From: Rapana venosa
Taxonomy: Eukaryota; Mollusca; Gastropoda; Neogastropoda; Muricidae
Length of the DNA: 64,000 nt
Assembly: GCA_028751875.1 (NCBI GenBank)
Contig: CM054135.1
Location: 1,932,506 to 1,996,505 of the forward strand
Direction of reading: 5' to 3'
Shown: positions 56,555 to 64,000 of the stretch, piece by piece
Layout: each line of letters starts with the position of its first letter
Numbering within the stretch: the first letter of the stretch is position 1
Position numbers and translations under genes: made by a program
The notes under the pieces: model-generated
Seen by the model: the letters and a program-made list of their open reading frames with translations, nothing else
Database searches by the model: none
Told to the model about the DNA's origin: nothing

Positions 56555-59230
56555 GGAGCTTACTTAACTAGGCCCATCACTCCCTTGGAGATAGGCCGCC
56601 GACAACAGTCCCCAGGTCCTCTGTCTGGGGCTTTTTCTCTCTCCATGGGCTCCAGGAAAATCCCATCTTTCTGGTTTTCTTCTGCTCCAGTGTTCCCTCG
56701 CCAGGGGTTCTTGCCTTCCTCCCTTTTCGTTTTCCCCCTGGGGTTCCATGTAGTGCCTGCCTTGTGATGTTGCTGGCTGGTTTTCTCAGGGTGTGCCCAA
56801 TCCATCCCCATCTCCTGCGCCGGGATTTCATTTTCGGCTGGCAGCTGGTTGGTACGTTGCCACAGGTCTGCATTGCTGTGGTGTCGGGCCAGTGGATCTG
56901 GAGGATTCGTCTCAGGCAGCTGTTGATGAAGGTCTGCACTTTCTTGATGGTGGTCTTTGTTGTCCTCCATGTCTCCGCTCCATATAGTAGGACTGACTTG
57001 ACGTTGGAGTTGAACAGCCTGATCTTTGTGCGGGTCGACACCACATTGGAGCTCCAGATGTTCTTCAGCTGCAAGTACGCTGCCCTCCCCTTGCCAATTC
57101 TTGCTCTGACGTCTGCGTCTGTGCCGCCCTGCATGTTAATGATGCTACCCAGGTACGTGAATGTCTCCACTTCTTCCAGCTCCTTCCCATTTAGTGTGAC
57201 TGGGTCCTCACTCACTGCGTTGATCTTGAGAATCTTGGTTTTGCCTTCATGGATCTTGAGACCAACTTGTAATGAGGTGGCTGCTAGTTCTGTAGTCTGT
57301 CCTGCATCTGTTGGCAGCTGTGGGAAAGCAGGGCCAGGTCGTCTGCAAAGTCGAGATCATCCAGCTGGTCCCACAGTGTCCACTGGATTCCATTTCTTCT
57401 GTATGCCGTTGAAGTCTTCATTGGTCCAATCGATCGCCAGGAGGAAGAGGAAGGTGACAGGAGACAGCCTTGTCTGACTCCGGTCTTCACCTCAAAGCTG
57501 TTTGTGAGTTGTCCTCCATGGACCACCCGGGAGGTCATTCTTTCATAGGAGTTCTTGATCAAGTTGACCAGTTTGGTTGGCACTCCATGGTGGCGAAGCA
57601 ATTTCCAGAGGGTGTTGCGGTCCACACTGTCAAATGCTTTCTTATAATCAACAAAGTTGATGTATAAAGATGAGTTCCACTCTAAAGATTGCTCAACGAT
57701 GATGCGCAAGGTGGCAATCTGATCTACGTATGATCTGTTCTGGCGGAAGCCGGCCTGCTGGTCTCGGAGGAGAGGGTCGACTGCATTTTTCATTCTCTCG
57801 AGGAGGATCCTGTTAAAGACTTTTCCTGGCACAGAAAAAGCATTATCCCTCTATAGTTGGCACAGTTGCTGAGGTCTCCTTTCTTGGGTAGCTTGATGAG
57901 GTAGCCCTCCTTCCAGTCTGATGGTACTTCCTCCTCTTCCCAAATCTTCCCAAAGAGAGGGTACAGCATCTCTACCGTGGTCTCCAGGTCTGTCTTGAGT
58001 GCTTCTGCTGGGATGTTGTCCGGTCCTGCTGCCTTGCCATTTCTCAGCATTTTGATGGCTTTCCTGATCTCCTCCCTGTTTGGTTGCTCACAGTTGATGT
58101 CTAGGTCTCTATCAGCAGGGTCGATGTCCGGGGGGTTTGAAGGGACGGATCTGTTCAGGAGTTCCTCAAAGTGCTCTGCCCATCTGTTCAGTTGCCCCTC
58201 TGTTCCCAGGATGGTGTTTCCTTTCTTGTCTTTGACTGGCTGCTCAGGCCTGCTGTACTTCCCTGAGAGTTTCTTAGTGGTGTCATACAGCAGCTTCATG
58301 TTGTTACTGGCTGCTGCTTCCTCGGCTTCCTCTGCCAGGCTGTCGATGTACTTGTGCTTGTCTGTTCTTGCGCTCCTCTTGACTTCTCTGTTGGCTTCTG
58401 TGAAGTCTGCTTGTGCCTTGGCCTTTGCTGCTCTTGTCCGGCTGTTGTTTTCTGCTGCTTTCTTCTGCTTTCTCTTTTCAATCTTTCCCATTGTGACTGC
58501 CGATATCCATTCCTTCTATTGGTGTCTCTTGGGGCCCACTACTTCCTGACAAGTTGACGTCAGTGTCTCTTTCACTTTCTTCCACTGGCTCTCGATGTCA
58601 GTCTCTTCTTCAAGCAGTTCTTGTAGTACTTGGTACTTGTTGGTGAGGGACAGCTTGAATTCTTCATTTATCTTTGAGTCTTTCAGCAGGCTGGTGTTGT
58701 ACTTCTGCCTCTTTGTTGTTACTTCCATCCAGTTCTTCTTCAGCTTTAGCTTCAGCCTGGCTACCAAAAGGTGGTGGTCAGATGCAACGTCTGCTCCTCT
58801 TTTCACCCTTACATCCTGTAGAGATCTGAATTTCTTGGCAATGCAGATATGGTTGATCTGGTTCTCAGTCACATGATTTGGTGATACCCAGGTGGCCTTA
58901 TGTACTCTTCTGTGGGGGGAAATGCTGCCACTGATTACCAGATTGTTGATAGCACAGAAGTCTGCAAATCTCTCGCCATTCTCATTCATCTCTCTTAATC
59001 CGTGTCTTCCCATCACTTCCTCACATCCCGTGTTGTCTTGTCCGATCTTGGCATTGAAATCACCCATGAGGATGTTTATATCTTTTTCTGGGTACTTGGC
59101 AATGACGTTCTGCAGTCTGTTGTAGAATTGATCTTTGGCTTCTTCACCCCGGTCATTAGTTGGCACACTGGATGATGTTTATTCTGATCTTCTTCTTCTT
59201 AGTCCTGAAGGTGCCAGATGAATTTTGTCC
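56555..59230 (-). pseudogene. RTE-like LINE ORF2 (EN + RT), 5' end in gap
   Basis: Best-preserved LINE here. Endonuclease at 58,516-59,166: INILMGDFNAKIG, MGRHGLREMNENGERFADFC and ASDHHLLVARL. Then a basic/Ala-rich linker (58,300-58,490). RT: KMLRNGKAAGPDNIPAEALK near 58,050, GVRQGCLLSP near 57,475, FADD at 57,338-57,349 and NVKSVLLYGAETW near 57,000. The tail ends about 56,577 with TVVGGL. Three frameshifts separate the open parts (near 58,500, 57,810 and 57,230-57,280). The 5' end runs into the N gap. It may lie in an intron of the ACAD-like gene whose exon is at 59,859, on the opposite strand. Confidence 0.9.
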
Positions 59231-59730
59231 NNNNNNNNNNNNNNNNNNNNNNNNNNNNNNNNNNNNNNNNNNNNNNNNNNNNNNNNNNNNNNNNNNNNNN
59301 NNNNNNNNNNNNNNNNNNNNNNNNNNNNNNNNNNNNNNNNNNNNNNNNNNNNNNNNNNNNNNNNNNNNNNNNNNNNNNNNNNNNNNNNNNNNNNNNNNNN
59401 NNNNNNNNNNNNNNNNNNNNNNNNNNNNNNNNNNNNNNNNNNNNNNNNNNNNNNNNNNNNNNNNNNNNNNNNNNNNNNNNNNNNNNNNNNNNNNNNNNNN
59501 NNNNNNNNNNNNNNNNNNNNNNNNNNNNNNNNNNNNNNNNNNNNNNNNNNNNNNNNNNNNNNNNNNNNNNNNNNNNNNNNNNNNNNNNNNNNNNNNNNNN
59601 NNNNNNNNNNNNNNNNNNNNNNNNNNNNNNNNNNNNNNNNNNNNNNNNNNNNNNNNNNNNNNNNNNNNNNNNNNNNNNNNNNNNNNNNNNNNNNNNNNNN
59701 NNNNNNNNNNNNNNNNNNNNNNNNNNNNNN
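59231..59730. other. Assembly gap (500 N)
   Basis: 500 placeholder bases between the LINE endonuclease and host sequence. Confidence 1.
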
Positions 59731-59858
59731 AACTCCCACACACTCAAAATACATACACAACCCACACTGCACCCCAAACACGCCGCACACAGCACATTAT
59801 GTTTATGTTTCCTGACTGGAGCTGCTGCCGTCATGTGTGTTCAATCTTTGTGTGCCAG

Positions 59859-59936
59859 GTGGCTGCCCCAGAAATCGCCATGATCAAAGCAATGACGCCC
59901 AGCATGACACTGCAAGTGCTGGATCACGCCATTCAG
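59859..59936 (+). CDS. Internal exon of an acyl-CoA dehydrogenase (ACAD10/11-like) gene
   Basis: A 78-base exon, an exact 26 codons, lies between a CAG acceptor (TTTGTGTGCCAG) and a GTATGG donor. It reads VAAPEIAMIKAMTPSM then TLQVLDHAIQ, which fits the C-terminal catalytic-domain helix of ACAD10/ACAD11-type acyl-CoA dehydrogenases (the EIAMIK..AP..AIQ region just before the GG(A)G loop). These flavoenzymes start fatty-acyl beta-oxidation in mitochondria or peroxisomes. The next exon, expected to start with a GG-rich loop, is not seen in the remaining 4 kb, so the gene is partial or the exon lies outside. It is the only host coding exon that I can support. Confidence 0.7.
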
Positions 59937-61039
59937 GTATGGCAGCAGACCGACCCCTGCTCTGTCTTCTTGCTCTTAGTGTGCACACTGTTCCATCATT
60001 CTTCTTCTTCTTCTTCTTCACTGTCAAACACTCGGCAATTATTGTTGCCTGTTATATGAGCGAAAATGCGTCACGCTGCATTGAGGGCCTGACTTAGCAG
60101 TAAGTCTGACTTTGGCTTCAGAGAGAATTGTTATCTTTAGTCTAAAAAAAAAAGGCGGAGAATGTACCCAAAAGGCTGAAGTAGACAAGAAGGAGATGGA
60201 CAGGAAGAAAGAACGAGGCAGAAACAGAGTGATAGAAAAGAGGAAATTTGCAGCACAGAATTTCCAGAAGGTGGGTATGCAATTATACTGACAGGCCCCG
60301 GCATCCTCACGGGGGAATCATCATTCTAACATCTGACCATGGACAGTGGGGTTTAAGAGATAACAAGAATGAAGGTGGCAGGACGTTTAAGACATTTTCG
60401 TGGGGTTTTTTTGCTGCCTCATCTTCAGTGACGTCCCCATTCCTGCTGTTCCCACGCCATTCATTTCAATCTCCCCGCCACAGCCATATCCAGATTTGTT
60501 ATGTCTCATCCTCAGGGTCGGAAGTCCACAGGGAGCCAATCACTATCAGGCTGCCGTGGAGCCACCAGCCAGAGTGGCCCTGCACTGCTGCCTGGTCACC
60601 TTGGAGGTGTTCAGTGGTCCCTGTTCTGAGCTAACATACGCAGGACACCTCTTACTAAGCCTCCTAATGGCAGTATTAGCTCAGTCGCAGAGCCAGACTG
60701 AGTGAGTTGCCCACCCAAGGTGGCAACCACCACAATGTCCCTCCAACGACCGTCCCCTGTGAACCTCCAATCCCAAAGGCTTTGATACAAACACACTACA
60801 GGCACAGAAGTGTATGGGCAAGCCGAATCTGAGGTCACCATGAGACCAGAGCAACTGGGACCACCGAATCAGAGGCAATTTTTTTTTTATTGCATTATAA
60901 TCAGTGACAGTGAGGATGACATAATGATGCTTCTGTGGAAATACATATGTTTTGAGACTACTTGACAGGGTTGTACTCTACGCTTACTAGCATAATATAT
61001 CCCGGAGTTAGGTACAGAGAGATACTGACACCTGCGGTG
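59937..61039. other. Intron/intergenic sequence, no gene seen
   Basis: A (TTC)n run at 60,001-60,019. Otherwise unique sequence with frames of up to 128 codons (60,248-60,634) that show no recognisable family and are rich in Pro/Ser. Possibly intron of the ACAD-like gene. Confidence 0.45.
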
Positions 61040-61262
61040 TTGGTCAGGTAATTCGAGCAACACTCTCGAACTCGCATCCGTTAAGTGGATGAAACTCGAC
61101 TGTGTGGTCCCAGTCTTCCCACTGAGTCCACAGCACACTCACTCTGGGTAGGATCCGGCTGGAGTCCAAAAAATCCCTACGACTCTTATGGGAATCGAAC
61201 CCGCAACCTTCCAGTCGGTAACCCAAGGCACTAACTACTGCGCCATGGCAGCTGGTGTTAGA
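61040..61262 (-). repeat. tRNA-derived SINE
   Basis: On the minus strand from about 61,262 it reads CAGCTGCCATGGCGCAGTAG, an A-box-like GTAGTTAGTGCC, and the B-box GCGGGTTCGATTCCCATAAG at about 61,190-61,209. A SINE body follows to about 61,040. It is a different family from the SINE at 4.2-4.6 kb. Not a functional tRNA. Confidence 0.7.
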
Positions 61263-62335
61263 CATTTGCCTGCTTTACCAGTAAACTAAGGTTTTGGGAG
61301 TTTGACTCCTATTATTGCCCATTTTTTTCCCAGTTTGATGAGAAAAAATGTCGAACTGAGTGTCATAGTCCTTTCGATAGTTTATAAAACTGAACTTTGT
61401 ATGCGAAATCCAAAAACATTTTTTACAGTTAAAACCTTTTTTTTTCCATTTTGGAAAAGTACCATTCATGCGGGTAAAAATGGATGACAAATTTTTTTTT
61501 TAAAAAAAAGGGTTATCCTTTCCTTTTTACCAAAGTACAAGTGTGGTCATTCCCTGCATCCCTACACCAGCGGGGCGGGGATGGAGGATAGCAGCTGGAG
61601 CAGCTGAAAGGGGGGGAACCTACAGTTGGATGACGGGGTTTGTTTTTTAACCCCCTCCCCGGAGGGGGTAGTGGCTACCTAAAGGGCGGGGAGGAAAAAA
61701 AAAACAGTCGTTAAAAAAAAATATCCCCTTTGGTGAATCTGGGAGCTTAGCCGAGGACGAAACAAAAAACAAAAAAAAGAGAAAGGACAAAGATTCAAAG
61801 AAAAACAAAAATCAAGGGGGGGGAATATTCCCAAGTCCCTTAAAAAAAAAAAAAGCAATTTGGCTTTTTTCCTTTGTAAAATGAGTTGACGTTACATTTG
61901 ATGTTAATGTTTTTGGAGTCAAAATTATATAGTAGGTATCCCCAAAAGTCGGAATGCGGCTACCTTCAGGGTGGGCCAAAAAAGGTGGCGGTAGCAAGTC
62001 TCCCCTTGGGTAAGTTTGAACCTCAGAGTTCTCTGGGGAATGGAACAACAAAAAATATACAGTAAACCACCACCTTTGTTTTGGGTTTTGTATTGTTACC
62101 CTTTTGTAAAGCGTTTTCTCTTGTGAAATTGGGGTGTTTCCCCCGGGGAGAGCGTGTCGCCCAAGGCGGTGCCATTTTTTTTTTTCCTTTTCCTGTCTAA
62201 AACGTATTTGTTTACCTACCAAGAGGCTTTTTTTTCGTCAAAATTTTTTTCTGGGTACAACCCCCTCGATGCCAGGGGTTTTTTAGTGCGCTAAATAATT
62301 GTCTTATGCATGGGACTTAGGTTTTATTGTTCACT
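61263..62335. other. Low-quality intergenic sequence, one hairpin
   Basis: No gene. CCCCCTCCCCGGAGGGGG at about 61,651-61,668 is a perfect hairpin-forming string. Many stretched homopolymers. Confidence 0.45.
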
Positions 62336-62339
62336 AAAA

Positions 62340-62495
62340 GACGGATCCAGCCAGCATCACGGCTGGGGATGGGGGAAAAAAAAAGAAAAAAAAGTTTTGG
62401 CCAATAGGGACCCCCAGGGAACCCACCACACACTTGAACCCGACTTTTCGCTTTTAGGCGGGTGCTTCCCCCTAAACCGCCAATCCACTTTGCTT
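62340..62495 (-). repeat. Degraded tRNA-derived SINE
   Basis: On the minus strand from about 62,484 it reads GGCGGTTTAGGGGGAAGCAC, then GTCGGGTTCAAGTGTG (B-box) at about 62,429-62,444. Degraded by homopolymer changes. Confidence 0.5.
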
Positions 62496-62499
62496 TGAA

Positions 62500-64000
62500 C
62501 TAGTATCCATCCACATTCTTATCTTAAGTTAAAAGAAGGGGGAAATCAAACGGATAATCGGGACTGAAAAAAAACATAGAGTGCTGTAACCCTATTTGTA
62601 AAGTTTTTTGTATTCCTGCATTAAAAACATGTTACTAACATTTTGTATTTTTTTCCCGGGTAGTTTTAAAAAAGTAAGCGACCATCTTTACTTGCTTTAA
62701 ATCTGATTAAAAAATTACATCAAGTGAAATCTTCAATTTGACCAATCCGCACTTTTATTTTTAACGGTTGCCCCTTGACAAGGGGGTTTGGGTTTAGAGA
62801 TCAGATTTTCAGTGAATTTCACTTTTTCCTGTCGAAACTACAATAGATGACTGTCAAAATGGGTGGCGCGCTTTTGGGACACGCTCTCCCAGGGAGATAG
62901 CCAGAATTTTTTGGGAAGAAATATCCATGCTTAAAAAAGGAATGCGTATGTAGCCTCGGGAAATTTACTTGTTTTGCTTTTTTCTTTTCCCCTTGTACGC
63001 CCCCCTCCCCCCCCCAAAAAAACCCACTTCACCCCAATTTTTGTTCCACCCCTCCCCCCTCCCTTCCCCTTGTTCATATCTAATAAATGAGTTTAGTTAT
63101 GCTGTAACTAATTTACTCTTTAAAAATGAGACTGAAATTTAGCCCTTTTTATTTTATTTATTTTATTTCCCCTTTAAGTCATAGCAAATTTTTTTTTTAT
63201 GAAATTCAGGTGCTGCCCGTTTGGGAAACTGGTATGTATGACGTAAATTTGGGTTTAGTGTGTGTGTGGACGGTGTGTTGGCCCCAGTTATGGCCCTTTT
63301 TAAGTGGGCCTTTCACATAATCCTGGTGTGTTTGGGGGTAAGGCCCTATGTGGCGGGGTTTGCAGAGTGGTATAAAATTTGATTTTAGATCCAAAAAATC
63401 ATGCACAGATCTCATTTTCAGCTGCCCCGTTTTAAAAGAACAAAGAAAGGGGGAAAAAAAACAGAACCCCTTTATATCAATGTTCAATTTTTTAGTCGGA
63501 AACAAAAGGGGAAAAAAAATGATGTTCGTGAGTAAAAAATTAAAAATTTCCCAAAGTTTTTCAACAAAAATTTTTTGCCAAAATCTTCCTTAAATCTTTT
63601 TTTTCTTTTTAAATTATTTACCACCTTTTACCTCAATATTTTCCCCTCCCATTTTCTTTCCCCCTTCCTCCAAACCTATAAAAACTCAAATCCCCAACGA
63701 AAATCACTCCCCATTCCCAAAAAAACCCCAAAAACCCCTTCCTACAAAATATCTTTTTCATTTCAAACTTTTTTTTAAAATTACCAAACTATTCCAAACT
63801 TTGTCCCTATTTTTTTTGGGTTTCTTTTTGGCCTAAATTTCTTTAATTTGAAAACATAGATGTTTGGTGGAAAATGGTGACCAGGACAAATTTAAGACAG
63901 GGTTTAGCCCCCTGCTGCTCCTAGGTCGGAAACGGGCCATGAAACATCACCAACATGAGGGGGGCATTTAAATTCAGAAAGGAAGTGTGGGGCTTATCAC
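62500..64000. other. Low-quality AT-rich sequence, no gene seen
   Basis: T and A runs, C runs near 63,000-63,060 and 63,640-63,740. Frames here are short and made of low-complexity residues. Nothing recognised. Confidence 0.5.

Noticed and set aside
56764..58549. Long plus-strand frames at 56,764-57,477 and 57,977-58,549
   Set aside because: They are antisense to the RTE-like LINE, whose minus-strand frames carry the endonuclease and RT motifs.
62310..63778. Several 60-99 codon frames
   Set aside because: Low-complexity sequence with stretched homopolymers; none has a recognisable domain.

Overview
This is animal nuclear DNA, not prokaryotic. It has long CA, GA, TG and poly-G/poly-C tracts, tRNA-headed SINEs, several non-LTR retrotransposons (RTE-like, CR1/L2-like, Jockey-like), three 500-base N gaps, and one host exon with clean splice sites. 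The SINE types and repeat style suggest an invertebrate, most likely a marine gastropod. That is inference; no marker gene settles it. Many stretches, above all about 38.5-56 kb and 61-64 kb, have stretched or collapsed homopolymers and small indels, as in poorly polished long-read sequence. A frameshift here therefore cannot be read straight away as pseudogene decay.

The main content is a family of virus-like elements of the Polinton/adintovirus type (protein-primed family-B DNA polymerase plus an A32/FtsK-like packaging ATPase). It occurs as copy A (about 5.7-11.3 kb, cut by a gap), copy B (16.5-29.8 kb, lacking its right end), a partial copy B' (32.8-34.9 kb) and copy C (about 41.0-55.5 kb, with inverted terminal repeats at both ends). 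All lie in the same orientation with the same gene order. From the left these are: ATPase (-), candidate major capsid protein (-), coiled-coil/membrane protein (+), putative virion protein with a C-terminal membrane anchor (-), small capsid-associated candidate (+), three small genes (+), DNA polymerase B (+), one plus-strand unknown, and several minus-strand unknowns. I found no recognisable integrase. The capsid and ATPase genes share a stop/start overlap. Two genes start 21 bp apart in opposite directions. A TTAATTAATT-T(n) motif precedes the polymerase and the gene after it.

Layout: 1-5.7 kb microsatellites, a LINE tail and a SINE; 5.7-11.3 kb copy A; 11.8-13.4 kb two head-to-head CR1/L2-like fragments; 13.4-18.5 kb an RTE-like LINE interrupted by the left end of copy B; 18.5-29.8 kb the rest of B; 29.8-34.9 kb a 5,115-bp repeat, apparently exact, of 13.4-18.5 kb; 34.9-37.8 kb a second, fuller CR1/Rex-like LINE; 38.5-40.2 kb low-quality intergenic sequence; 40.2-55.7 kb a palindrome and copy C; 56.3-59.2 kb a Jockey-like endonuclease scrap and an RTE-like LINE; 59.86 kb an acyl-CoA dehydrogenase (ACAD10/11-like) exon; 60-64 kb intergenic sequence with two SINEs.

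Reading the virus-like genes together: the ATPase and capsid candidate form a packaging/capsid module, the two divergent genes around 10.7/21.7/45.95 kb look like further virion parts, and the polymerase would copy a linear genome with inverted terminal repeats. The two membrane proteins have no assigned role.
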